Positions 21,201 through 31,800 of a DNA stretch of 64,000 nucleotides are shown here, piece by piece; positions within the stretch are counted from its first letter, which is position 1, and every line of letters starts with the position of its first letter. Made by a program: the position numbers and the translations under genes. The notes beneath the pieces are model-generated. The model did not search any database and had not been told where the DNA came from. It was given only the letters and a program-made list of their open reading frames with translations. Source of the stretch: Symbiodinium natans (Eukaryota > Sar > Dinophyceae > Suessiales > Symbiodiniaceae). The stretch lies in the NCBI GenBank assembly GCA_905221605.1, contig CAJNDS010002268.1, positions 443,232-507,231 of the forward strand, given 5' to 3'.

Positions 21201-24200
21201 TGCCTGCCAGGATTCAATTCCATACGGCCTTCATTGCCTCTTGCCCTCTTTTCTGCAATTCCTTGTACGCCTTCACCAAAAGGCATATGCTCAAAGCACT
21301 AGCTATTGCCAGCTCAACTATTTTGAGGCGTCCCTGGATTCAGGCCAAACATATGGCGGGCGTTTTTGATTTTATCAAAGCGCCTAGGGCAATGGATCCT
21401 GAGATAGGCGCCATATTATCTAAAGTTGGCCTACTGCTGCGCTGGAGAGGCAAATGGGCTTTAAACGTTATCCTGCATGACCTTGAAAATGCGCATGCGG
21501 CCAACCTTCCCTTCTACCATTCGTTGCTTGTGCAAGCCAGGCAAGCCATTCAGAAATCAGTCTCCTTAGGAGACTCACCAATCATTGAGCAGTTCAAAAG
21601 CAAGTGCCATGATGCCCTATCTGCTGCGCTGCCTCGAGTGAGCCCTCACTCAGGCGGTCGCAAGCTCAAGCAGGCGCAAATTGCGCTTAGAGCAGTGTTG
21701 CGCAATGCTGCTTGTGTTCAGGCGCAAGGATATCTTCGACAAAAAGTTGCGAACCATGCACATGAGAGACAGCTATGTGCCATTTTGCTTGCGCTAAACC
21801 TCCCGCCAAAGAACGTGGCTTCGGATGTCACTCGTTGCTACGCACTTAGATGGGCCATTGTTGAAGAAGCCGATGCATATTTTGTGTACAGGCAATATGC
21901 CTCTAGGGACGAGCAATGTAGAGTCTGCCTACGCAAACAAACAGGGAAAGAGCTCTGGTATGACAATGGGTTCGGCAGCATGCCAGTCTGCAAACTCTGT
22001 CATCTCAACCAAAGCTGCCCTGATGACCTTGCCCATGCCATCAGCTGCATGCTGCCTTGCTGTGATGTTAACCAAGCACCACTCCTGCAATGTGCGGCAA
22101 TGCCTGGTGCTCCGGCTAGAACTATTACTTACAGAGCAGCTATACCCAATGAGCACCAGTGTACTTTCATCCAAAGCCACTGCCTGCTCTGTGGGCTGGG
22201 AGCAAACACAACAGAGCATTGGCTTACGGCTTGTGTGGTCACCAAAGCCTCCCTCTTTATTGTCCTAGTCACATTGGGATATGCTGGCACTGCCTCGTTT
22301 GACTCCCTGTGTCACACTGCCCTTCCTAAGATCAATGTTGAGGGAGGGATTGACAAGAAATTCTGTGCCGTCCTATTAGCATGGATTGCGACCATAAGAA
22401 GATATACTATGGAACAGCAATGCACCTGGCACCCTGGATGGTGTGAGACACCGCAACGGGCAAAACACATCAGTAACATACCCAAGCTCGCGTCACGTCT
22501 TTGGAATACCATCCCGAGGATGTTACTTCCCAAAGCATTACCGGCATGGTGGGTTGACACGGAACGCTGCAAGCCCTGTTGCAACGACGGGGGACTCCAT
22601 ATTGAGGTCAAGCATCCCCTTTCTGCCTTAATTAAAGCAAGCGCCCAAGGGGTTACCGTCTCCCCCAGGAATGCCAATATAGGGGATGTCTTAGCAACAT
22701 TAGATGCACAGCATTACTTGCTTGCACCTATGTATCAACAGACCCTTGGCGTCCCTAATGTTGCTCTATGGCCTAAAATGTGTCATTGCGGCAATCTGCA
22801 CCTTAAAGTTACGGCATTAAGGCCAATCCCTGCAGGTACTCCACTTATTGTTGAGTTAAAACCTGTCAAAGATACCCACCTTGTTGCTCAATTTGACGGC
22901 AGCTGCCACGTGCAAGAAGGTATCGGTGGTGCGGGTGGTATCGTATGGTCGCCCGGACCAGTCCCGGTAATTCTTGAAACGATTGCCATCCCACTCCAGC
23001 CTTGTCCAGATTCTATGTTTGCGGAAATATGCGCCGCTGACGCAACGTTAGACAAGGCATTATCTCTAGCTGCTAGCAATCAAATTAGGGAGGTTATCCT
23101 TCAGGGCGACTGCATCAACATTGTAAAGCACTTTGCTGGTGCCTTGAGACTACATAGGGAAGACCTAGTGCGAAAACTGGACAACATGTGGCAAAAGTTA
23201 ACGCACACACCCATTACAGTGCATTGGTCATACGTCCCTCGCGTCGGCAACAAAGTCGCTGATCACCTGGCAGGAATCGCTGCTAACAGTCTCCGCTACG
23301 AAGCACCCCTTCATGAAGATGTCTTCTTTGACTCGGGTGAGGGTCAGCCTCATATGCAAATAAACACTGAGTGCTTTCCGCCTATTCTGTTGCCTTCCAA
23401 GCAATGGCACCTGCAAGCTATACAGGATTTGCATTCCGGAGCTGAAACTATTTCTCTTGAAGCCCCCCCACTTTGGAATCCGGAACTGCTTTTGCGGTTT
23501 TGCCTCTACAATCGGATCAAGCCTCCCCCCGAGCTTGATACAACGTGGCCAGGGCTGGTCCAGTATCGAAGGCCATCTTTGCAAACTTTGCACCCACAGG
23601 GTAGATATTATGCCATACGGCACTGGCAAACGAGTAAAAGGCTAACACGTTTCTTGGCCATCGGACCGAACGCAATTGAAATCGACATGAAAGGTGCGCA
23701 TTATACGCTTTTGCGCCTCCTTACATGTCACAGCCCTACTCACCCACCCCTCCCAACGTTGCTTGAAGCCAGGGAGCTATTTAGTAGTCACCTTGCACGC
23801 GCGCCCAAAGCACAAACAGTGCAAACCAAGCACTTGTTGCAAAGAGCAGTTGGAATGGACAGCAATGCTTTCCTTCGGCATGTTTATGAAGGTAGTATTG
23901 CTGCTTATGCCATCCCCCCTGCCTTGGCAAGTTTTCTTGCACATTTGGTGCAGGCTAAAGCTACCCTCCAGGTTATGATCCAGCAAGGAATCCCTTTTTA
24001 CCAACCGGATGCAAGGGTCAACAACAGGAATTGGGCAACTTTTGCACTTGAAGCTGCGGAAAGCTTCGTAATGCGAAAAGGGCTCGCTGCAATGCTCCCG
24101 TACTGCGCAGGCACAGTGCTTTGGGTACATGACGGGGTGTACGTCAAAAATAGAAACGCAGTTTCGCCCTTCATCGAAGGGGCTACTGAAGCGTTGGTTC

Positions 24201-24286
24201 AGCTCATCCAGGTGGGGCAGCACTGTCATCCACAGGTCACACCTAACCAGGAATTTGCTAACCTACAAGATGTCTTTGAAGAGTGA
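18231..24286 (+). CDS. LINE (non-LTR) retrotransposon polyprotein: APE, RT, CCHC, RNase H, extra C-terminal domain
   Basis: About 2,018 codons without a stop; there is no ATG near the start because the N-terminus is truncated and frameshifted. Order: APE endonuclease (WNVTSL 18347, LLQETKW 18435, LGGDFNAV about 18750, SHLDHYLI 18873, GHHLV 18960); RT with SPGPDGVPYAFYR, ADNYRPLDM, motif A SDFAKAFERV (about 20170), motif B HQGLAMG and motif C YMDD (20447); Cys-rich fingers (CRVC...CKLC near 21920-22000) and a CCHC knuckle HCLLCGLGANTTEHWLTAC (about 22180); RNase H with FDGSC, AEICAAD, QGDC and VGNKVADHLAG (22890-23270), so all four acidic positions look present. Then about 330 residues with no usual LINE counterpart, containing IEIDMKGAHYTLL and LWVHDGVYV. 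Reverse transcription at nicked target DNA is the known family role. The long intact frame suggests recent activity apart from the 5' truncation. Confidence 0.85.
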
Positions 24287-24431
24287 ATTTAATGCGGCAG
24301 TTGATTCGTTAAACGCTGCGGGTATCGCGTGTCATAGCCCTGCTCTCCCAAAGCGCCCAAAGGCAACCACCAACAGGGTGTCCAAGCGCCTTATCCTGGA
24401 AGTTCAGGATATAGAGGCAAAGAGACGATAA
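24287..24431 (+). other. LINE 3' tail
   Basis: After the stop, a different frame stays open (MSLKSEFNAAVDSLNAAG...LILEVQDIEAKRR) from the ATG at 24270 to 24431. It overlaps the LINE stop by 17 bases. It may be a short overlapping ORF or, more likely, the result of a late frameshift. No poly-A tail or target duplication was seen. Confidence 0.3.
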
Positions 24432-24590
24432 AAGGAGACGCGTTGATGTTACAGCTGTGTCGCGTAGGGGATTGTGGGCAACACCCCCCTTGTTGTGATG
24501 CGTGTAGTCCCCATTTTAACCACCCTCCCTCTTTCGTGATGGCGGCATCTTTGGCTCAGACCAGTTGTGAACGCCCGGGCACAACCAAAC

Positions 24591-24884
24591 ATGCTGGCCG
24601 CCACACGCTGCCTCCTGGCTTGGCGTTACCATGAAGCCATTGGTAGTCATTCCAGCACAGCTGACTTCGAACGCGCAGTTCTCCCTGCTGCAGCGGGAGC
24701 GATCCTCGTGGCTCTCTTAGAGGAAAGCAAGTCGAACGAAGCCCTTTCCCCGTACCATAAGGATCGTTTATATCGAGGCGTCTCCTTTGGTAATCCACTG
24801 ATAATTTACGAGATTGTCGAAGATCTGGATCAGGAAAAACTTCTACTTGCATGGACTCTCATTGGGCATTACTCCAGGTCTTAA
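24591..24884 (+). CDS. Small unknown protein (97 aa)
   Basis: The ATG at 24591 opens a 97-residue frame with a balanced composition (FERAVLPAAAGAILVALLEE, YEIVEDLDQEKLLLAWTLIGHY). No family is recognised. The block 'hydrophobic-LxQxxLLLAW' recurs in the unknown ORF at 36.5-36.9 kb (LINAHLEQHLLLAWRF). This suggests that both belong to a shared element family, but it rests on one short motif. Confidence 0.3.
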   Translation: MLAATRCLLAWRYHEAIGSHSSTADFERAVLPAAAGAILVALLEESKSNEALSPYHKDRLYRGVSFGNPLIIYEIVEDLDQEKLLLAWTLIGHYSRS

Positions 24885-26447
24885 CGCCAAGAGCAACAGT
24901 CATTGCCCGTGAACTGTGTGAGTGTGAACAATTCCCCTACCACTTCTTTTGGCCGTGGTCGTCATTCCTTGTTTCTTCTCACACAATAGATCCAGAGCCA
25001 CGTTATTGGCTTTATGCCCCTGGCTGACCCACCTCACTTTGGCCATTTGTTCGCAGACAGTGGAGCTGTGTCCACTAAGTGAGGGTGCGGTTGCCCCTTG
25101 TACTTTGTGCTCGGTGGGCTTTATTGCCGCTTATGGTACTCGTACCTTTACGTGCTCCTCTGTTATTTGCTTCGTTGTTTGATCACTGCTAACATTGTGA
25201 TCACCTACCCCTCCCCATCCGAATATAGTTGGCACATGCGTGACAGTTATTTTGCTCAAGCGCTCGTTATGGGAGCACTGACCCTGAACTCGCGCAATGG
25301 CCTTCTGTCTGGATTTGGCGCCGGATCATCTTAGGAAGATTCTTGGCTCTTCCATCCATACTTCGCCCTGCCTCTTCTTGTATGACAACAAATTCTGCAC
25401 CGTGGAGTCCAATATCGCCTTTTGCATTATGCAGCTTGCTGGCACGGTCTCCATTCGTACACACTTGGATGCCGATGTGAAGTTCTGCAATGGGCTGCTC
25501 TCCAGCTTGTCCACCGCTTGGTCCAAGGGACTTGCCCTCCAGTTAAGGGAGATAGATGGATGCGGATGCCTTGAGTGGCAGCAATGGGGTTGCAAACTCT
25601 GCGCGCTGGGTTCAGTGAGTGTGGCGTGGCACAATGTACTTGCTGGCCACATCGGGCAGGCGTATATAATTGCGCTCCCGGAACATTCCACCCTGGGCAG
25701 CTACGAGGTGTTTTTTTTTCTTCGGTTGAGCTCGCTGTCCTGTCTGCCTGTTTTCCGTCTTCATGCACCTCTTCTCGCATACCAAAGGTCACCTTCCACC
25801 CTGCTCGTGCCACCCACCATGGTTTTTGGCCTGGCGTTCTTAAACGCCCCTCTGGGCCCCTCCCAGCCGAGAATGGCACCGGTGCGCCACGAGTGCAAGA
25901 GTACCAGTTCACCACCCAACCGATCTGCGCCTTTCACGGTCTTGGTGCGACCTGTGCCTTCGTTGGCCAAATCGCCACCTTCGTCCTCGTTGAAGTTGGA
26001 CGCGAGTTTGGATGTATGCTCAAGTACACCATGTGTTGCTCACCCTACACGCACGGAGAGTGGTACCTCCTCGACTCTACCCAACTAGGCGCTGAACTTC
26101 TTCCGCTCCTCCTGGAAAACATGGCCTTCCGACTTAATCTCAATCTGGTGCAAATCCAAGCAGTTGTCCAGGGACTGACTTTTGCTGTCCCTCTAGTCAG
26201 CTTTCTTGTTGATTGGCTTGTTGGCACGGTCTTTATTGCTGTTGCCTTCCCCTCCTTTGAGCACATGGTAGAGGCCCGGTCCTGGTCGGGTCTTACTTTA
26301 GTAGGCGCCTCTGTATTGTCAATCCGCCTGATGGGATGCTCCCTCTCAATCTCACAATCGATCCAATGCTGCCGGTCCTAATGTTGCAAATACTAATTGT
26401 GCAACACATGCGGCAACGGAGTGGTTTCCTTGAAAGTCGGGCTTTCG
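24885..26447 (+). other. Probably decayed element DNA, no gene assigned
   Basis: Overlapping plus-strand frames of 263 aa (25297-26088) and 268 aa (25575-26381) have no recognisable domain and disagree with each other. There are runs of plausible protein (PICAFHGLGATCAFVGQIAT) but no clean gene. This sequence was contiguous with 33,915 onward before the copia insertion, since the target duplication joins them. Confidence 0.35.
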
Positions 26448-26452
26448 TACTT

Positions 26453-26778
26453 TGTAAAAGTTTCTAAACAGCACAAACCCAACTTACACACAGCTTCGCA
26501 CTTGCACAGCACTTTCTCGGTCACACAAAGCGACGTGCAGTTGTCCTGCCTTCTTAGTGCTTTCTCAGCTCTCTTGACCTTGAGCCAAAAGTCAAAAGTA
26601 AAACTAGAAAAACCCAGTTGACGCCACCTACGCAAGCTCACTTCTCCTACAAAACAAAACCTCAAGGAAAAACATGCTCGACTGTTCAGGGAAGACCTGT
26701 ACGTCCCGGACATACAGTAAGCACGCCAAACATGCGCCTTGGCCTAAAAGGCATCCCGCAGACGTGTCTATACACAGA
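26453..26778 (-). repeat. copia 3' LTR
   Basis: Reads TGTAAAAGTTTCTAAACAG...TATACACAGA on the plus strand. It matches the right LTR except for a handful of substitutions and about 60 extra bases at about 26622-26681. Its inner terminal dinucleotide differs by one base from the 5' LTR (GA for CA). Confidence 0.9.
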
Positions 26779-26800
26779 TTTTCACACCCCCTTTCGGGAT
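26779..26800 (-). promoter_or_regulatory. Polypurine tract next to 3' LTR
   Basis: The minus strand reads GAAAGGGGGTGTGAAAA immediately before the LTR. That position and composition fit the plus-strand primer of LTR elements. Confidence 0.6.
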
Positions 26801-26810
26801 CTTCAGATGA

Positions 26811-27139
26811 TCACTCCAATCTCAGAGGTCTGTTCCCTGTCACACATGTCGAACACGGAGTGATGCATGTCGGGTTGGAGGTAACGGCCGCCACATGCTT
26901 GCAGTACACACTGTGATATTTGTCCCCGGACGGGAACACACACAGTTCTGTGTTGCCCGGCTCTGGCTTACAGTTCCCACACTGCCACATAGTTCGCCAT
27001 GATCCCTCCATGCGATGGCATGTCTGATCGTGATGAAAAATGCCCTGAGATTCAGAAGCAAAGATGCGCTTGTCCACTCTATCCTTGCAGCTGGAACTTG
27101 CATGCTTCTCCCTTGCACCAGCTGCCTTCGGCCTCGCTC
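26811..27139 (-). CDS. Two tandem His-Cys fingers (copia 3' ORF, probably C-terminal part of the membrane ORF)
   Basis: The open frame begins one base out of phase with the stop of the upstream membrane ORF and has no ATG. It contains two copies of a similar pattern: GIFHHDQTCHRM...CGNC and KYHSVYCKHV...TPCSTC, that is H-x(3-5)-C followed by C-x2-C. Such spacing suggests zinc binding. It may be a separate domain joined to the membrane protein by frameshift, or a broken C-terminus. Function unknown. Confidence 0.4.
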
Positions 27140-27469
27140 TCAACGACGATCTTGTGGCTTCATCGTGTCATCATCCAGAGGCGGGTTCTGTGTAGCAGCT
27201 CTTTGCTGCCCATAGCTCATCCGGAAAAACAATGCCCACGCACAACAGCATGTCATGATCAGCGTACCAACCAAGATGCCGTTGACAAAGCACCCGATGA
27301 TGATGATCCATACTGGATCCCAAGTCGGACTAGCAAACATCTGTACAAGCTCGCTGCCCATGAAGGTGGTTCCCCAAAGCTCTACTGGCCTCGCAGTCTC
27401 CACTCCAGAGCTCATCAACGCAAGAATGGCCACTGAAATCGCCACTCTCATCAAAGGCTGTGCAACCAT
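27140..27469 (-). CDS. Small two-segment membrane protein in env position
   Basis: ATG at 27469, 109 aa. The N-terminal hydrophobic segment is MRVAISVAILALMSSGV; a second, longer one is VWIIIIGCFVNGILVGTLIMTCCCAWALFF; the tail is polar (QNPPLDDDTMKPQDRR). The layout suggests a signal or anchor, a short lumenal loop of about 30 residues and a transmembrane helix with a Cys cluster. It lies between pol and the 3' LTR, where env-like ORFs occur in some copia (Sirevirus) elements. No homology to a known envelope protein is claimed. It may be translated from a spliced or subgenomic RNA. Confidence 0.5.
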   Translation of the reverse strand: MVAQPLMRVAISVAILALMSSGVETARPVELWGTTFMGSELVQMFASPTWDPVWIIIIGCFVNGILVGTLIMTCCCAWALFFRMSYGQQRAATQNPPLDDDTMKPQDRR

Positions 27470-27613
27470 GACGCCCGAGGGAAAACTAGAAAACTTGCGT
27501 TACAAAGAATCGCAAGTGCTGTGCAAACGCACTGTGCAAAACGCACTCTGACTATACTCCTCACATGACTTGATCATGTGTGGCGTAAGATGAAACCAAA
27601 TCGGATCCCCCTT

Positions 27614-28858
27614 TCAGTTTGTTGCTTTCAGGGCTTTGACCAACCCTTCTGCCAGCACCTTGCTATACCTCCCTGTTGCTGTGTAGTCAATGTCATGGAA
27701 CGAGGCATGTGTCTGGCAACTGCAGCTTCCAAACATGTCGAAAAGCTTCTGGGCGCACTCGAGATGTGAACACATGAACCTGAGACGTTTTGACACTGGA
27801 AGACCGCTTCGACTCAACACGCCTGTGGCGCATAGCCATACATCTACGGGATACACAAGACCTGAGGCTCGAAGGACATTCTGTGTTCCCCATCTCTTCC
27901 AAATCATGTTTTGCTTTGGCAATTCGAACGTACGTCCATCTCCAAGCCTCAGATACCTCTCTGCAGATCGCATCAACGCCTCCCACTCAAGATCAGATTT
28001 TGTACATCTTTGCACAAAGTTCCGCAGTGGCGATCCTGAAGAGCAAGGCGTGGACACGTGAACGTGGATCCAAAGCCCTCTGCTCTTCCAAGCAGTGGTG
28101 ACCTTGATGGTTTCTGCCAACACTCTTGAGGTCTCGGCATTGGCTGTGATCCCGCAATACGGCACCCCAAGTGATTCACACACCTGACACAGGGCCGAAT
28201 CCTCACTGCAAAACACCTCCAGCACTGCCACTTCATCAGATTCCTTCATGCTCTCTGGAGAAACTCGCAGCTGTGACAACATGTACAACGCCTCCACATG
28301 TCCATCTTGTGTGATGAAGCCTAATCGCGTTCTGTGTTCTTGGAAGAGTCGAGTTCCGAGATTTTTAGTGTAGAGATCAGCAGCATTCTCCGCGCCTCTC
28401 AGCCAACGCAACTTGAGCCGACCTCTCAAGAGATGTTCTCTCATCCATGCCAATCGGATCTCCACATGCCGCGAACGCTTAGGGACGTCTTCTGCATGAA
28501 TGACATCCAACGCTGCCTGACTGTCCGTCAACAGTTCAGTGTAGATCTTGTCATGCTGTTCTTCACTACCTTCGTCCTCCGCCTGGGCACTCATCTGCAC
28601 ATCAATTGAACCTTGAAGTTCACCAAAGGCAGTGAAGACACGATCAAGCAAGTGCAAAAATCCGATTGTCTCCTGCGCAGCATACTGCAACGCATGAAGC
28701 TCAGCCTCACAAGATGACAAGCACACCACTCCTTGCACTTTCGCGATCCCTCGCACAAGACCTCCTCCAAAGCAGATGGCTCCACCTGTGATCCCTCTTC
28801 TGCCGATGAACCTGTATGGAGCATGAGACATCCATTCCGCAGCACATCTTCGGAACAT
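27614..28858 (-). CDS. copia RNase H fused to a methyltransferase-like domain
   Basis: 414 aa from an ATG at 28858, overlapping the gag-pol frame by 268 nt in another phase. It was probably fused to pol originally, with one indel near 28,830. RNase H: GRRGITGGAICFGG, VVCLSSCEAELHAL, LTDSQAALDV, RSRHVEIRLAWMREH, GAENAADLYTK, the standard copia order; the usual first Asp before SHAPYRF is not in this frame. The C-terminal ~200 residues resemble a class I/C5-methyltransferase fold: VLEVFCSEDSALCQV (cf. motif I DLFCG), HVSTPCSSGSP (cf. motif IV PC), FELPKQNMIWKRW, then a Cys/His-rich tail and TGRYSKVLAEGLVKAL. Methyltransferase-bearing retrotransposons are known in dinoflagellates. Catalysis here is unproven because motifs VI and VIII are not clear. 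Confidence 0.6.
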   Translation of the reverse strand: MFRRCAAEWMSHAPYRFIGRRGITGGAICFGGGLVRGIAKVQGVVCLSSCEAELHALQYAAQETIGFLHLLDRVFTAFGELQGSIDVQMSAQAEDEGSEEQHDKIYTELLTDSQAALDVIHAEDVPKRSRHVEIRLAWMREHLLRGRLKLRWLRGAENAADLYTKNLGTRLFQEHRTRLGFITQDGHVEALYMLSQLRVSPESMKESDEVAVLEVFCSEDSALCQVCESLGVPYCGITANAETSRVLAETIKVTTAWKSRGLWIHVHVSTPCSSGSPLRNFVQRCTKSDLEWEALMRSAERYLRLGDGRTFELPKQNMIWKRWGTQNVLRASGLVYPVDVWLCATGVLSRSGLPVSKRLRFMCSHLECAQKLFDMFGSCSCQTHASFHDIDYTATGRYSKVLAEGLVKALKATN

Positions 28859-31800
28859 TCCAAGAACTCACCACTCAACTCCGATGACGGCAAGCGCAGT
28901 GCAACATGTCTGTCGGTGTAGAGATAACGTAGAAGTGCCCTCAACGCCGCCTCGGTGCTCTGTGTCGGCGCAGCTTGTTGCGTACTGATGAGTCCAATCA
29001 TCAGTTTCAGATCTTGCCTTGTCTGGGCATACCAGAGAACCTTTCCAAGCACTCTGCGGAATCTGCTGTAGGCCTCCGACGTCAAAACCGGTGCACCTGT
29101 TTTCTCCAGTAGACCTGCCAGGTCTGGAACGGCAGTTGTGCCCTTTTGGATGCCAAACGCATCGAAGCATGATTGCAAGTATTCAGGCTTCACACCTACC
29201 TCGACTGCACTCTGCCCCGGCCACCGACGAATGCACCGACCAATGAACTCAACCATGCCGCCACCTTGGCTGGATGTCTTCACCCTACCTGTCACCTTTA
29301 CGGTTACTCGCTTCCCGATGGCACTCAAGACCAAGTCTTCAGCCCACTGATCATCAGTGATGATTAGCAAATCGTCCACGTAGCATACGATCATCACTCT
29401 GCTTGATCTATCCTTGTGCCACACAACACCCGCAAAGAGACATGGCTCACGTGCATCACTCAACAGACCTAGTGGACGGATCAACGACGAAAGAAGCTTA
29501 AGCCATGCCAACGAAGCATCCCGCAGTCCATTCAATGCGCAATACAGGAAGAAGAAGATAGCCTGGCCATCTTCCGAACTGATGCTCAGCGGTAGCTTCA
29601 ACACAACGGGATTCGACTTGGTGTCCAACGGTGAGTTCATGAAAGCATGCCCAATGTCTGCCGCACAACCTTGCATGTCACGCGTGGCCATGAAGATCAA
29701 GGTGAGCATCATGGCATCATGGCTTGGGGTTGGTGAGCTAAACCCCTGCTTTCTTGCCGAGCCATGTGCAAGGTCCTTTGCCACAATGCGACACCTGACA
29801 CGAGTGGGATTCTTTCTGGCACAAACCCATCGAGCGGGTATTAGTCTCAGCGATGGGTTCTTAGCCTTCAGGGCCTTCACTTCATGCTCAAGGATTGCTC
29901 TGCCTGTCTGACAACGCTCTAAGTTGGTGAGTTCCTCTTGCATCCCGGAGAATACAAGATCTCCCGGCAGTTCCTCCAGCGTACTGTCGTCTACTCCGGC
30001 ATCAGGCTTCCAAATCAACACGCGACGTCCTCCCAACATGAAACTCTCACTCTTCGCGTCCTGACTTCCATCTCGGAATCGAATGCTGTTCACCTCCACA
30101 TCAAACATGCTCGGACTTGTCACAACGTCGCTCAGCAGAACACTTTCACATGCGTTGCTGGACCAGCACAAGCCCTCGAGTCGTCTCGGCTCCTGGGGTC
30201 CTGAGGCTCGAATCTCATCTTCAAGATCAACAAGCTCAACATCAGGATGCCTCTTCACCCCCTTTTGCTCTGGTACCCTTGGGCTTGATCCTTGCTCGTC
30301 CATTTGCATGTGCTCGGATGACTTGGCGGGCCTGCGCTGTAGCAGTGAAGGTCGTGATGATGCTGATGGTGATGCTGGCTCAACTACCCGCACACGCTTC
30401 AACTCTGGCTCATCACCTGTACTCCCGGAAGCAACACCACGAGTCGACACCTCTCCACCTGAGCGCTGCTCTCTCTCTGGTCGTGGTTCATGTTCAGAAG
30501 ATGACGGTGGGCGCCCCGCCATTGGTGCAGGGATCCCCACCGGAATCGGCATCACTTCCTCTCGACCTTCGTCCTTCAACACCAATCTCCGCTCATCACT
30601 CTCAACATTGGTCTCAAACTGCTGGGACCTTCCTGCCTCAGCCGATCCACTTCCGGCTTCACGTGATGCATCCAAAGGTGGCTGCATAGCCACTCTAGCA
30701 CCATCAGATGCCATGGACTCTGTCAACCAGCGTTCATACCTCCGATGACAGGCTCTCGTATGCGCACCGCCCAGCCTACGCCCATGTCGTGCATTGTCAC
30801 ACGCCGAGCATCCTTCCGTGTATCCATGAGTTCTCACCCATTGAGCTGGAGGACCTGACGCTGGGGCTCTCAGTGACACAGGTGGCTCAAGAACTTCGCG
30901 CTCCTCACTTGCTGAAGGCAACTGGGGGCCTCCACCAAGAGTTCCAACGATGCCCTCAACAAGTTCCAGACGCCATGTCAAGGGTACACAAAGTTTCACC
31001 GACGTAGCTGCGAATGTCTTTAGCACCAACTGTCCCTCGACTCGGATGAGCGCTCGAACTTTGATGGCCTGTGACCCAAGGATGGGATGGAGGAAGGCAA
31101 CCCCACCTTCAGCGGATATCGAGGAGAGGGAAAGTTCGACTTCGTTCGAAGAACCCTGGGAGGGCTTCAACAGTGGTTTCAATCTCAACCAGGGAACATT
31201 TCCAAACAGTGTGACCTCCTTGGCTGTCAGGCCTGCAGAGGTGGCAAGCGCAATCCCGGCACAATTTTGAGAAAAACTCCAACCGCGAAAACAAAGCATG
31301 GTCGTGGAAATAATGTTGTGGTTCGTGTCTCCTACCCAAACATTCATGCTTGCTGCATGCCACGTGTTCTCTCCACTCCCGTTCTCGAGCAGGAGTTCGA
31401 CGGATATCGTCCGTTCACCAAGCATTCGCACAGAGCTGCCGTTCGCTGCAGAAAACTCTTGCCCTACATGCTGTCTCTTCGAGTCATCAACGTAGACCCC
31501 AAACATCTCTGCATACTTCAGACTCAGCACTGTCACCCCTGCCCCGCTGTCCAGCAACCACCATTCCCCATCTCTCGCTTCTGCTCTCAGTCCAGCGATC
31601 ACGAGTGGTTCCAGACAAACAGGCTGTTCAACAGGCAACACCGCACTCAACTGCAAACTCTCTCCTACGCTCTCGTCAGCAGCAGCGGCGTTCCAGATCT
31701 CATCTGCCCATTGCTCATCCCAACTGTTGCTCCAGCTCTCATCCCACACAAACGCACCCCAGCCCTCATCGACCTGCGGGTGCTCAGGCACTGGCGGCAA

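Noticed and set aside
24540-24562. GCATCTTTGGCTCAGAC, faintly like a dinoflagellate spliced-leader sequence
   Set aside because: The match to the conserved 22-nt leader is too poor and lacks the expected downstream context and donor.
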